A stretch of 64,000 bases of DNA, taken from contig NZ_LMGI01000001.1 of NCBI RefSeq assembly GCF_001427105.1, positions 372,001-436,000 of the forward strand, written 5' to 3'. Positions 50,198-59,862 of this stretch are shown here, piece by piece (the first letter of the stretch is position 1; each line of letters begins with the position of its first letter). Source of the stretch: Sphingopyxis sp. Root154. GTDB lineage: Bacteria > Pseudomonadota > Alphaproteobacteria > Sphingomonadales > Sphingomonadaceae. The translations under genes and the position numbers were made by a program. A model generated the notes under the pieces. It made no database searches and was not told the DNA's origin. It saw only the letters and a program-made list of their open reading frames with translations.

Positions 50198-52537
50198 TCA
50201 GAACTCTTTTGCCAGAGTCAGGCCGATCTGGCGTCCCCGTGCCGGTGAAACCTGCTTGAATCCGCCTGGATTGAGGATTTGCTCACCATGACTATAATAA
50301 AGTTCGTCGGTCAGGTTTTTACCAAACACCAGCGCCGACCAGCCAGTTTCCGTATTGGCGAGCTTGATGCTGGCATCGACCAGATGATAGCCGCCTTGTC
50401 CGACGAAATTTTCCGCGTCGAAGGAGAATTCGCTGCGATAGCTCCACCCGATCAATGGCGTTAACGTCAGCCCCTTGCCGATCGGCGCGCCATATTGCAG
50501 CGACCCGTTCAGCGTCCAATCCGACGTGCCGGGAAATTTGCTGTCGAGCGTGATCGTCGGGCTGACGCGAGTGTCCAGCGCGAGATAATAGGCATCGACA
50601 TATCCAACGGCGAAGGTGGCAGTCAGCCCATCGATCGGTACGGCGGTCGCTTCCAGTTCGAAGCCCTTGATCCGGGCCTGCGCTGCATTTTGCGTCGTCG
50701 GGGCCACGCCCACCGGTACCGTAACCTGTAGATCGCTGTAGTCCGTTAGAAAGCCCGCCCCGTTGAGGCGGAACCGCCGGTCGAACAGATCAAGCTTGAA
50801 GCCCCCTTCGTAAACATCGACCGTTTCCGGCTGGAAAGAGGGCGGCGCGGTGAGCGCGGGGAAGATACGCTGCGTGAAACCGCCGCTTTTGAACCCGCGC
50901 GAATAGCTCACATAAAGCATCGCATCGTCCGTGGGACGGAACGACAAGTTGAAATGCGGCGTCCATTCTTTCGCTTTTACAACCTGCTGATCGCTGGTCG
51001 TCAGGCGTTGGCCGGGCGTGAACTGCAAAAATGGCGGAAAGAATGGCACCGTATAGCCGCTGATCACAAATTGATCGGGCGTGAAACGCTTGGTTTCGCT
51101 CGTATACCGTATCCCCGCGGTCAGGGCCAATTGCTGGCTGATCTTATACGTCGCCTGTCCAAACCCTGCGACCGAACTATTGTGAATGTCACCACCGCTC
51201 AAGAAACGAACGAAGCCGAAATCGACAATGTTCGGATTGTGGCCCTTCTCGTCGAAATAGAAACCGCCGGCAATGACGTTCAATCCTCCATCGAGCATTT
51301 CTGCGGAAAGCTGGATTTCCTGGCTGAACTGATGATATTGGAATATGTCTTCGGTCGAATTGATCTGAAGCGGCGATCCGTCGCTTTCGCGCGAGAACTT
51401 GCTGTCAAGGTCGCGATAGGCCGTGATGCTCTTGATCGACAGCGCGTCGCTCAGTTCATGCTTTATCGTCAGGCCCAGTCCCCACACGTCGGCATCCGAA
51501 AAGACAGGGTAGGTTCCCGCATTTTTGAACGGGTCCGCCAAAACCCAGCGGTTGTCGAAACAGGCGTTGCCGCCGATCGCGGCGCCGGCCGGATCGAGGC
51601 AGCCATTCGGGAAGGCCTGAAGCGCCGGGTTAAGCTGGGGCGCGACGATGATGTTGTGCGCCGCCGCAAAGGGCGCCCCGGGAGCGACCTCGCTCAGCAC
51701 GAGAGGCGCACCATTTTCGCGCGAACGGCTGAAATCGGCATTAAGCTGAATCTCGGTATTGGCTCCGGCATTCCACAACAGGCTCAGGCGACCGCTCAGA
51801 TTATCCTTGTTGCCAAGCTTGATGCCGTCGGCGATCCGTTCGACATACCCATCCTGGGTGTTGCTCTGCAGGCTGGCCTTCACGAACAGCGTATCGGTCA
51901 GCGGGACATTGATGGTGCCCGTGGCGATCAGGAGATTGTCGGTGCCATAGGTCAGCGACGCCTTGCCCCCGAACTCGCTCGTGGGCTTCTGCGTGGTGAT
52001 GTTGAGCGCGCCGCCAACGGAATTGCGACCGAACAAAGTCCCCTGCGGCCCGCGCAACACTTCGATGCGGTCGATGTCCACCAGATCGAGCAACGCGCCT
52101 ACGGAACGCGAGATATAGACGCCGTCTACATAGATACCGACGCCGGGTTCGGTATTCAGCGTGAAATCCGTCTGTCCGATCCCGCGCATGAAGACGGCGA
52201 CGGTTTGACTGCTACCGGAAAATGCGGCGGAACTATTGATGGTAAGCGATGGGGCCAGGTCGTTGAGCGCCGTGATCGACGTCGCCTGACGATCGGCGAG
52301 CATGCTGCCCGAAACGGCGGTGATCGCGACCGGCGTGTCCTGCAGATTCTCCGAACGGCGACGCGCCGTGACGACGATTTCCTCCACCCCGGACTGAACA
52401 TCGCCGGTCTCGGATGGCGTCGCCCCGGATGCCGCCGTGGCGGCTTCCTGCGCATGGGCGCAATGCGCCAAGCCCGTGCCGGCCAGCAACAAGGCGCCCG
52501 CAACTGCCCCCCTGCCCGTTGATCTGCCTAGCGCCAT
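50198..52537 (-). CDS. TonB-dependent receptor linked to aldoxime/nitrile genes
   Basis: A 779-aa outer-membrane receptor. The signal peptide ends CAHAQ. The TonB-box region is EIVVTARRRSENLQDTPVAI, the plug has IEVLRGPQGTLFGRNSVGG, and the barrel ends in LAKEF. I prefer the ATG at 52537, 7 bases after AAAGGGGG; an ATG at 52543 adds two residues. It is the first gene of the receptor-nitrilase-aldoxime dehydratase unit, so it probably imports the aldoxime or nitrile (or a precursor). Receptors tied to nitrile genes are not a standard arrangement. Confidence 0.9.
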   Translation of the reverse strand: MALGRSTGRGAVAGALLLAGTGLAHCAHAQEAATAASGATPSETGDVQSGVEEIVVTARRRSENLQDTPVAITAVSGSMLADRQATSITALNDLAPSLTINSSAAFSGSSQTVAVFMRGIGQTDFTLNTEPGVGIYVDGVYISRSVGALLDLVDIDRIEVLRGPQGTLFGRNSVGGALNITTQKPTSEFGGKASLTYGTDNLLIATGTINVPLTDTLFVKASLQSNTQDGYVERIADGIKLGNKDNLSGRLSLLWNAGANTEIQLNADFSRSRENGAPLVLSEVAPGAPFAAAHNIIVAPQLNPALQAFPNGCLDPAGAAIGGNACFDNRWVLADPFKNAGTYPVFSDADVWGLGLTIKHELSDALSIKSITAYRDLDSKFSRESDGSPLQINSTEDIFQYHQFSQEIQLSAEMLDGGLNVIAGGFYFDEKGHNPNIVDFGFVRFLSGGDIHNSSVAGFGQATYKISQQLALTAGIRYTSETKRFTPDQFVISGYTVPFFPPFLQFTPGQRLTTSDQQVVKAKEWTPHFNLSFRPTDDAMLYVSYSRGFKSGGFTQRIFPALTAPPSFQPETVDVYEGGFKLDLFDRRFRLNGAGFLTDYSDLQVTVPVGVAPTTQNAAQARIKGFELEATAVPIDGLTATFAVGYVDAYYLALDTRVSPTITLDSKFPGTSDWTLNGSLQYGAPIGKGLTLTPLIGWSYRSEFSFDAENFVGQGGYHLVDASIKLANTETGWSALVFGKNLTDELYYSHGEQILNPGGFKQVSPARGRQIGLTLAKEF

Positions 52538-52594
52538 CGTCATTCCCCCTTTTGTTTTTCACTTGGCGGGCAGGTGCGCTCATTTGGCTTGCGC

Positions 52595-52608
52595 CTCTTG
52601 GACAAGAG
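52595..52608. promoter_or_regulatory. Inverted repeat between AraC gene and TonB receptor
   Basis: CTCTTG-GA-CAAGAG, perfect 6-bp arms, 58 bp upstream of the receptor start. It lies in the 212-bp control region where the adjacent AraC-type regulator is expected to act, although AraC sites are usually direct rather than inverted repeats. Confidence 0.45.
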
Positions 52609-52755
52609 TGCATTATTTTTGCGTTACCGCGCATTCGGGCGATATCGGCGCGTGAAACCTCGGCGCGGCTCGCAAGGATCAGGACATGGTCTTTCTCTGT
52701 CCCGGCGCCAGCGTCGTCGGGACCGGTTCAAGCGTCTTGAAATGAAAAAGGACCT

Positions 52756-53739
52756 TCAGGCTGACCCTCGACGATAGTCGCGCGGCGTTCGGCCATAGCG
52801 CGCCTTGAAGGACCGGCAAAAATGGGAAAGGTCGTTGAAGCCGCATTCGTAAGCGATGTCGCTGATCCGCGACACCGACATATCTCCGCCCGCGAGCGCC
52901 CGACTTGCCGCGCCCAGCCGGACCTCCAGTACCAGCCTGCCAAAGGTCGTCCCAAGCGAAGCACAAATCTTGTGCACTTGCCGCAGCGAGCATCCCATGG
53001 CGACTGCCACAACGGACGGTGTCAGATTTTCATCGGCATAATGTCTCGCGATCGTTTGTCTCAGCCGCTCCGCATGATCGAGAATCCGTGATGAAGCGCC
53101 CCCATTTCCACGGTTCGCCCAGTAAATACTGCGCCCAAGGATTTCCAGAAACATATCCACCGCTGGAGCGGCCGCTTCGTCATTGTCGATCATCAGGGCC
53201 GCCGTCGCGGCGCCAAGGACCGGATGCAGGGCCGGCACTCCGAGTTTATGGCCCAAAACCTTGTCGATATCCGCGACGCAACGGTCGCGCAGCCACGACG
53301 GGGGAACTTTCACGCAAATTTGACGAAAGTCGTCATCGAACGTCAAACGATAGGGTCGATTGGGATCGAACAGCACGCCATCGCCGCACCCAAGGGTCGT
53401 CGTCCCTCCATCATGCTCGACGCTTCCCTGCCCATCGACTTGCCAGATAAAGAACAGGCACTGCGAAGGCGAGCGGTCGATCTCCGCTGTCGATCGGCTG
53501 ACGGTCTGCGCGCTCGACATGATCGACGCCACATCAAGGCCAGCCGGACGGCGGGTAGAGAGCTTGCCAATAAAGCGATCGGGATCGGCGGGGCTGGGAG
53601 AGCTTTCGATGAAATTCCGACAGACGATATCGCGCCAGACGGATTGATGCGCAGTCTCGCTTTTCCCGACCCGTGCGGCTGCTGGTTGGTCTTCACCTGC
53701 TGCGGCCACCCGTTGTTCCACGAAATATTCGTACTCCAA
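52756..53739 (-). CDS. AraC family regulator (FeaR/NitR-like ligand domain)
   Basis: A 327-aa activator. Residues about 20-200 resemble the AraC_binding_2 (FeaR-like) cupin domain (CLFFIWQVDGQGSVEHDGG and VLFDPNRPYRLTF). Residues about 222-325 are the paired HTH with LTPSVVAVAMGCSLRQVHKI and YECGFNDLSHFCRSFKARYG. Related regulators (for example NitR of Rhodococcus rhodochrous J1) control nitrilase genes. It is upstream of the receptor-nitrilase-aldoxime dehydratase unit, on the same strand, which makes it the likely activator. Confidence 0.87.
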   Translation of the reverse strand: MEYEYFVEQRVAAAGEDQPAAARVGKSETAHQSVWRDIVCRNFIESSPSPADPDRFIGKLSTRRPAGLDVASIMSSAQTVSRSTAEIDRSPSQCLFFIWQVDGQGSVEHDGGTTTLGCGDGVLFDPNRPYRLTFDDDFRQICVKVPPSWLRDRCVADIDKVLGHKLGVPALHPVLGAATAALMIDNDEAAAPAVDMFLEILGRSIYWANRGNGGASSRILDHAERLRQTIARHYADENLTPSVVAVAMGCSLRQVHKICASLGTTFGRLVLEVRLGAASRALAGGDMSVSRISDIAYECGFNDLSHFCRSFKARYGRTPRDYRRGSA

Positions 53740-53852
53740 AGCGAGCGAAGGCGAAATAATTATCTAATTCACATGAATTGTCAATAACCCTGAGGCGGGG
53801 CCAGATCGGCTTGGCGATTGGCGACAAATATGGACGGTCTCATCGAAACCGA

Positions 53853-54854
53853 TCAGACGGCCCTCGCTTCGATCTTCTCGAACATCGCGGCCAGAGCCGG
53901 TTCCAGCGGCCGGTACGAGAGGCCGAGTTCCTTCTTTGACCTTCCGGTATCCCAGATATAGCGAGGCATGTCGGCCGGCAGCGCCGTTTTCGCGGGATAG
54001 CCATCGCGATCACCAAAGCGGGACTTGAGCATTTCGACAAGGTCACCGAAGCTGTAGACGTTTTCCGCGACGAGATAGCGCCCATGTGCCGCCTCGATAA
54101 ATGCGGCCCGGAAATGCGCCTCGGCGACATCACTCACATCGACCATTCCAAAGCGAACCGGCGGCAGGCCATTCTTGAATGTACCGTCCCCGAGGCTGCG
54201 CACGCGATCGAAGGAAGCGGAGGTCGGGTCGGCGTTCAGGCCGGGACCAAGAACCGTGCCCGGATTGATCGAGACGAGTCGCCAGCGGTCCTGTGCCCCG
54301 GCCATCTCCCAGGCTTTTCTCTCAGCAACGGTCTTGGAGAACAGATAGGGTCCGTTCTCAAGCGATGACACCGTGTTCCATGATGCGGCTCCAACAACGC
54401 CGCCGGTTTTTTCCATATCATCGGGGCCACCCGCCATGGTCGCCGCGGAGCTCGTCAGGACAACACGGCGGACGCCCCGCGTGCGATTGACGGAGTCGAG
54501 GATATTGATGGTGCCGCCGAGCGCCGGATCGACAAATTGCTTCTGCGGATCGCTGATCTTCGACATGTCGAGAAAGGGCGAGGCCGTGTGGAAAACGATT
54601 TCGCACCCCGCGATCGCGGCGTCGAAGCTACCGGGCTCGAGCAGGTCCGCCCGGAAAAATTCGATTGCACCAGGTCCGCTCTCTGCAATTTCGGCGAGGT
54701 GCGACAGCTTCACCGTGTCGGCTGGATCGCGGACGGCGGCATGCACGCGCACGCCCGCACCGACCAGCCGCTTGATGAGCGGCCCCGCGACGTAACCGGT
54801 CGCCCCGGTGACCATGACGCGGGCGCCGCGTGCAAGCTCGTTCAGTTCAGGCAT
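53853..54854 (-). CDS. NAD(P)-dependent epimerase/dihydroflavonol-reductase-like protein
   Basis: A 333-aa extended SDR. The nucleotide motif is VTGATGYVAGPL (about 15-26), followed by HTASPF, LTSSAATMAGG and the catalytic YLFSKTVAE (Tyr-x3-Lys). SINPGTVLGPGL fits the dihydroflavonol-4-reductase/cinnamoyl-CoA reductase/aldehyde reductase branch. It is 56 bases downstream of the first MFS gene. The substrate is a carbonyl compound, not identifiable further. Confidence 0.85.
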   Translation of the reverse strand: MPELNELARGARVMVTGATGYVAGPLIKRLVGAGVRVHAAVRDPADTVKLSHLAEIAESGPGAIEFFRADLLEPGSFDAAIAGCEIVFHTASPFLDMSKISDPQKQFVDPALGGTINILDSVNRTRGVRRVVLTSSAATMAGGPDDMEKTGGVVGAASWNTVSSLENGPYLFSKTVAERKAWEMAGAQDRWRLVSINPGTVLGPGLNADPTSASFDRVRSLGDGTFKNGLPPVRFGMVDVSDVAEAHFRAAFIEAAHGRYLVAENVYSFGDLVEMLKSRFGDRDGYPAKTALPADMPRYIWDTGRSKKELGLSYRPLEPALAAMFEKIEARAV

Positions 54855-54910
54855 GATGTCTTTCCTCTTGGGTCAATGGTCTGCGCGCTCGCCGACGATC
54901 CGATTGACGG

Positions 54911-56134
54911 TCATGACAAGGGGCCGGTCGCGGCGCGTTGCGCGTCGCTCGCGCCGCGGGACTGCCGGTCATTTGCGCGGATGACCGTGATAAAAAGGAG
55001 GCTGCACAAGGCGAGACAAACAAGTCCCATTTCGATCGCCGGCGCGTAGTCGGCGTGTTGCGCATCGAGCCCCGCGCGCTTTGCGAGGATGAAACCCACA
55101 AGCAATGGTCCAAGCGCCTGCCCGAACGCGATCACGAAGTTTGTCGCCGCCACCAGCTTTCCCGACGCGTCAAGCGTCGTGATGTTGGCAAGGATATAAG
55201 GTGAGATGAACCACCAGCCGAACTTGAACAGGAAGGCTGCGAGGACAAACTGCGATGCGGACCCGACATCGTAGAATAGGAGCATCGACGTCGCGAGTGT
55301 CATTGTTCCGATGACGAACGGCGCCGTGCGCCCCCAGCGAAGCCCGAGAAGCGCAGAACATATCGATCCCAGCACTCCGCAAGCCGAAACCGCGGCCAAG
55401 GTGAGCGCGATGAATTCCCGGTCAAGACCGGCTTCATCCCCGAGGCGCTCGGCGAAGTTCCAGACACCGCCCATCGCGACAAAAAAGAAGAGGAGCCCGA
55501 TAAGGCCCACCGGAGCATAGCGCCGCGTGACCGCGGGCAGCTCGCGCCACGCAAGGCCTGTCGCGGGGCCGCCTCCGCGCGGCATGTAGGGGACAGCGAC
55601 CATCAGCGCTGCCATGACCAGTGCGAGCATGAGGTACATGCCCCTGATCCCGATCGCCGAAAAGATGAATGGCATGGCAGCGAGCGCGATCGACGCGAAG
55701 ATAATCTGGCCCATCTGCCAGAAGCTGAGAACGCGCTCCTGGTTTCGGGTCATGCCGCAAACGAGGAGCGTCGCGGCCATCACGGTACCGACGCCGATAC
55801 CGCAGATGAAGCGCGAGGCGCCGAGCAGCCATGCATCGACGAGAAACGCCGATACGATATTGCAGCCCGCCATCGCCACGAGCGCGATACGCAGGACACG
55901 GCGCCAATCGGCACGCGGGATCCAGTAAAGCGCAAGGAAGGTCGAGAGCGCCGCCCCGCTCAGCTCGGCGAAGATCATATTGCCTGCGGCTTGCGGCGTG
56001 AAACCGAGTTCGGTGATGAGGCCGCCCACGATGAGCGGCCCCAAGAGCACCGCCGAGGGCGTCACCGATGCAAGGAAGCAAACGGCGAGGATCGTGGCGG
56101 CGCTGTTGACGTCGACTTCAGTGGCTCTGTTCAT
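54911..56134 (-). CDS. MFS transporter
   Basis: A 407-aa, twelve-helix major facilitator. Helical segments begin AATILAVCFLASVTPSAVLL; RFICGIGVGTVMAATLLVCG is the helix-4 region. AAGGGGG lies before the ATG at 56134. It does not carry clear aromatic-acid (AAHS) marks. It lies in the chain MFS, MFS, cupin, SDR, hydrolase with short gaps, so it probably transports a substrate or product of this module. Confidence 0.85.
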   Translation of the reverse strand: MNRATEVDVNSAATILAVCFLASVTPSAVLLGPLIVGGLITELGFTPQAAGNMIFAELSGAALSTFLALYWIPRADWRRVLRIALVAMAGCNIVSAFLVDAWLLGASRFICGIGVGTVMAATLLVCGMTRNQERVLSFWQMGQIIFASIALAAMPFIFSAIGIRGMYLMLALVMAALMVAVPYMPRGGGPATGLAWRELPAVTRRYAPVGLIGLLFFFVAMGGVWNFAERLGDEAGLDREFIALTLAAVSACGVLGSICSALLGLRWGRTAPFVIGTMTLATSMLLFYDVGSASQFVLAAFLFKFGWWFISPYILANITTLDASGKLVAATNFVIAFGQALGPLLVGFILAKRAGLDAQHADYAPAIEMGLVCLALCSLLFITVIRANDRQSRGASDAQRAATGPLS

Positions 56135-56200
56135 TATGCCCCCTTCCCTCCCCTTACATTCTCGTCGGCCGCTCAATCTTTACCGGCATATCGGATTCGA

Positions 56201-57520
56201 TCAGATCGACTGAAACTCGGGTCCGCTCTCGCTATAGCGCGACAGCCCCGATATCCGGCCGCGGTTGAGTGCGAAGAGCAGCGCCGCCGTGAGCGCGAAG
56301 GTGGCGCCCACAAGGCCAAGCGCCTCGCCGATATGCTCCTTTCCGCCGAGCAGGCCGTCGGATACGAACGCAACTGCGGCCGGCCCCGAATAGCCGATGA
56401 GGTTACCGCACAGGATATTGAGCGCGCCGATCGTCCCGCGCATGCGCGGCGGCGAAGCACGCTGGGTATAAGCGATGATCACGCCGTTTGGCAGAAGCGA
56501 CACGAAATAGAAGAAGCCGACAAGCGCGATGAGGAAATTGAGCTGCTCGATCCGGTCGATCATCAGAAGCACGGGGATCACGCCGACCGCACCAATCAGC
56601 GGGATCGTCCAATAGACGCCGTGCCATCCGGCACGCATTGCGCGGTCGGTGATCCAGCCGCCGGCCAGCGTGCCGGGGACTCCGCCGAAGAAGGCCGCGA
56701 GGCCGAAATAGAAGCCGATCTCGTCCGAGGCGAGGCCGAACTTCCGGGTGATCAGCGCCGGAGTCCACGCATTGACGCTGAACACGGTGACCATGAGGCC
56801 CGCGAGGCCGAGGAACATCGGCAGCAGCGGCCGTCCCGAGCCCTTGAGATAGGCGACCACCTCGCTGAGCGGGATGGGCGTGACCTTCGCCGATGCACGA
56901 GGCTCGCGTATGGTGAAGACGAGAAACATCAGGATGAGTCCGGGCATCGCCGCCAGGACGAAAACGGTTCGCCAGGGCGCAAGACCCTCGAAGAATGTTC
57001 CGGCAAACACCTCTGGCGATTGCGCCAGAGAGAAGACAAAACCGCCAAGGAAATAGCCCATGCTGGCGCCGATTATGCCGCCGAGCTGGATGACACTCAA
57101 CGCCTTCGCACGGGTCGTTGGGGGAAACATGTCGGAGACGAGCGACCAGGCTGCCGGCGCGAGTACGGCCTCGCCGATACCGACCCCCATCCGGGCGAAG
57201 AAAAGCTCCCAAAAGCTGTCTGACATCCCCGAGGCGATCGTCATCAGACTCCAGACGAACATACCACCGGCGATGAGGCGCGCCCGGTGCAACCGGTCGA
57301 CCATCCGGCCAAGGGGAAGGCCCATCAGCGAATAGAAGAGCCCGAAGGCGATCCCGAGCACCCAGCCCATGTCGGTGTCGGAGAGATGAAGATCGCCCTG
57401 AATCGGCACGACCAGAAGCGAGATCACCATTCGGTCGGTCAGCGAGATGATGTTGGCCAGCAACATGACGACGACGACGTACCAAGCGTAGGCAAGGCTG
57501 AATTTCCGGCCTTCGGTCAT
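56201..57520 (-). CDS. MFS transporter, spinster-like
   Basis: A 439-aa transporter. ANIISLTDRMVISLLVVPIQ in helix 1, GIAFGLFYSLMGLPLGRMVD with the helix 2-3 loop, and RMGVGIGEAVLAPAAWSLVS are the pattern of spinster-like MFS proteins, common in sphingomonads beside TonB receptors and oxygenase genes. It lies 66 bp upstream of the other MFS gene. The substrate is unknown. Confidence 0.87.
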   Translation of the reverse strand: MTEGRKFSLAYAWYVVVVMLLANIISLTDRMVISLLVVPIQGDLHLSDTDMGWVLGIAFGLFYSLMGLPLGRMVDRLHRARLIAGGMFVWSLMTIASGMSDSFWELFFARMGVGIGEAVLAPAAWSLVSDMFPPTTRAKALSVIQLGGIIGASMGYFLGGFVFSLAQSPEVFAGTFFEGLAPWRTVFVLAAMPGLILMFLVFTIREPRASAKVTPIPLSEVVAYLKGSGRPLLPMFLGLAGLMVTVFSVNAWTPALITRKFGLASDEIGFYFGLAAFFGGVPGTLAGGWITDRAMRAGWHGVYWTIPLIGAVGVIPVLLMIDRIEQLNFLIALVGFFYFVSLLPNGVIIAYTQRASPPRMRGTIGALNILCGNLIGYSGPAAVAFVSDGLLGGKEHIGEALGLVGATFALTAALLFALNRGRISGLSRYSESGPEFQSI

Positions 57521-57670
57521 GCTGTTTTCCTTGTGCAGGCCCGGAGCCGAGCAGGTCTCGAGACGGGAATAGCGCGCGCGGCGCCCGCGCCGATCACGCG
57601 CAGCGCGCGACCGCCGGCATTCGCGGCGCGCCTCTGGTCAGCGGAGCGGGAATGCGTCACCGGCGGCATC

Positions 57671-58045
57671 CTACAATGTGGTCGACTGGGGTTGCGGCCG
57701 CCGCACGGGATAAGCCGGGTGGTCGTCGAGCTGCGTTACGAGGACGATGCTGTCCGTCACGGCGCATTCGACATGCGTGTCACCTGGCGCCAGGAGGTAG
57801 CACCCGCCTTGCCTGATATGAACGCCCTCGCCGCCGTCCGCCTCGATCCGCATCTCGCCCTCGATGACGACGACCTGGACCCAATGCTGGTGCGTGTGAC
57901 GCGCGATGACCATGTCCCGGGTCATGCGAAACATCGATGACTGGATGTCGAAACCCGCGTCCCACAAAATCGCCTTGTCCATCATGGTGCCGCGGACGTC
58001 GACCGGCGTCCATGCCCTGTCCTCGCTGTTGAAATATCGCGCCAT
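57671..58045 (-). CDS. Small cupin domain protein
   Basis: A 124-aa single-domain cupin. IARHTHQHWVQVVVIEGEMR is motif 1 (three His and Glu) and GGCYLLAPGDTHVE motif 2 with the fourth ligand. A metal-dependent dioxygenase, isomerase or sensor role is possible. It lies between the spinster-like MFS and SDR genes, with 40 bp to the SDR. Confidence 0.75.
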   Translation of the reverse strand: MARYFNSEDRAWTPVDVRGTMMDKAILWDAGFDIQSSMFRMTRDMVIARHTHQHWVQVVVIEGEMRIEADGGEGVHIRQGGCYLLAPGDTHVECAVTDSIVLVTQLDDHPAYPVRRPQPQSTTL

Positions 58046-58085
58046 TGCCTATTCTCCCTTGCGCAGCCCCTGGATTGGCCCGCGA

Positions 58086-58907
58086 TCAACCTTGCTCGGC
58101 AAGGCGCCGCTCGCGTGCCTCGAAATAGATTTTCGAGCTCGTCGGGCTACCGATCTGCATTCCGCCATCGACGACAAGATATTCCCCGGTGATGCCCGCC
58201 GCCATGTCGGAAGCGAGGAAGGCGATCGCGTCTGCGATCTGCTCGTTCGTCGTCATCTCGCCCAGTGGGATGCTCGATCGTGCCTGGTTCGTCGCTTCCG
58301 GAGGGGATTTTTTCATCAACTCGCCGTCGACGATGCCCGGGAGCACCGCGGTGACGCGCACATTGTCGCGTGCAAATTCGAAACCGGCGTGGCGGGTCAG
58401 GCCGAGGATCCCCGATTTTGCGGCGGTATAAGCGGCGCCGCCATGGGTGGACATCCGGATCGATGCGAGCGAGCCCACGGTGACGATGGCCCCACCGCCG
58501 CGGGCGCGCATCGGGCCGATAACGGCCTTCATTCCGCACAGGGGGCCCGACAGGTTGAGTTCAAGGTTGCGGCGCCATGCGTCGACCTCCATGAGCTCGA
58601 TCGGCTGGCTGGCTGCGGCCACGCCGCCGCCCGCGACATTGGCGAGAATGTCGACGCCGCCCCAACGTGTCACCACCGCATCGACGAGCGCGAGGAACGC
58701 GTCATAGTCGGTTACGTCGAGCCGCGAGCAGAACACCTCTAAACCTTCGTCGGTCATCGATTTGGTGACCGCCTCCAGCGCCTCCATATTGATGTCGGTC
58801 AGAGCCACTTTGGCGCCGAGGCCAGCGAGCCGGCGTGCGGTCGCCGCGCCGATGCCGCCGCCGGCGCCCGTGACGATCGCGATCTTGTTGTCGAAACTTA
58901 TGGCCAT
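58086..58907 (-). CDS. Short-chain dehydrogenase/reductase
   Basis: A 273-aa classical SDR with TGAGGGIGAATARRL (about 14-28), the NVAGG variant of NNAG, Ser in TVGSLASIRM and Tyr/Lys in AAYTAAKSG. LTDIN after the second strand (an acidic residue) favours NAD. The C-terminal extension beyond the GGMQIGSP motif is about 22 residues. It probably oxidises an alcohol in the module that includes the hydrolase and TonB receptor. Confidence 0.87.
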   Translation of the reverse strand: MAISFDNKIAIVTGAGGGIGAATARRLAGLGAKVALTDINMEALEAVTKSMTDEGLEVFCSRLDVTDYDAFLALVDAVVTRWGGVDILANVAGGGVAAASQPIELMEVDAWRRNLELNLSGPLCGMKAVIGPMRARGGGAIVTVGSLASIRMSTHGGAAYTAAKSGILGLTRHAGFEFARDNVRVTAVLPGIVDGELMKKSPPEATNQARSSIPLGEMTTNEQIADAIAFLASDMAAGITGEYLVVDGGMQIGSPTSSKIYFEARERRLAEQG

Positions 58908-58953
58908 CTTCGTTCTTTACCTTCTGTCACATGGAAATTGGCGGGGATCGGGC

Positions 58954-59748
58954 TCAATCGGGCGCGGCGGGGCTCACCCGATCGATGAAATCGGCGACAA
59001 TTGCGAAGGTGTTCTCCTTGCCGATCTCGTTGAATATTTCATGCCGCTGATCGACGAGGATCCGGGTCTCGCTATCGGGTCCGGCAAGCTTTTCGACGAC
59101 AGGCCGCGCACCGGCCACCGCGACGATCTGGTCGTCCGCCCCATGAAGATACAGGAGGGGAAGATCACCGAAGCCGGGCCCTGCGTCGACCGCCTGATTG
59201 GCCGCGAGCGCCGCTTCGAGGGTCGCGCGCGCCCAGGGGCCATGGTAGACGAGCGGATCGGCCGCATTGTCTTCGCCGACCGCGGGGTCGCGCGACAGGA
59301 GCGATCCATCGAACCCCTGCTCGGGAATCTCCGGCGCCGACAGCACCATTTCCAGAAAGGGTGCGAGGCCCGCGGCCGGGGCGCTCAGCACAAGCCCCGA
59401 AAGGGTCGCCCCGAACCGCTGCGCATAACGGATCGCGATCAGTCCGCCCATCGAATGGCCGACGATTATCGTGCCGAGCCCGCCGGCCAGCTGGTCGACG
59501 ATCGCGCGGACATCGTCAGCTACTGCATCGAGATCGGCCATGACGCCCCGATCGCCCCCCGAGAGGCCATGCCCGACATGATCGGGCGCGGCGACAAGCG
59601 CGCCACGCGCGGCGAGCGATTGCGCGAGCGGCGCATAGCGCCCGCCATGCTCGGTGTAGCCGTGCAGAATCACCACGAGGCGCTTCGGCTCGGCTGGGCG
59701 CCAGGTGCGGACCTTGATCCGGCCGATTTCTTCGATCGCGTTCGTCAT
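58954..59748 (-). CDS. Alpha/beta hydrolase (monoacylglycerol-lipase-like)
   Basis: A 264-aa serine hydrolase. The nucleophile elbow is GHSMGG (Ser99); the acid is in LHGADDQIV and the His in DQRHEIFNE. LHGYTEHGGRYAPLAQSL near the N-terminus is the Hydrolase_4/MAGL-type oxyanion region. The ATG at 59748 follows AAGG by 6 bases; upstream in-frame ATGs are less well placed. Likely cleaves an ester of an imported compound. Confidence 0.87.
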   Translation of the reverse strand: MTNAIEEIGRIKVRTWRPAEPKRLVVILHGYTEHGGRYAPLAQSLAARGALVAAPDHVGHGLSGGDRGVMADLDAVADDVRAIVDQLAGGLGTIIVGHSMGGLIAIRYAQRFGATLSGLVLSAPAAGLAPFLEMVLSAPEIPEQGFDGSLLSRDPAVGEDNAADPLVYHGPWARATLEAALAANQAVDAGPGFGDLPLLYLHGADDQIVAVAGARPVVEKLAGPDSETRILVDQRHEIFNEIGKENTFAIVADFIDRVSPAAPD

Positions 59749-59862
59749 GTCCATCCTTATCATCGTCATGGCCCTTGCACCTCATAGCAGATGCCCGGGA
59801 AACGCTCCTGGCTGGCGGTTGTCGGGACGAGATATCCGCCAAAGCCCTCGTCCCTGCTCGCC

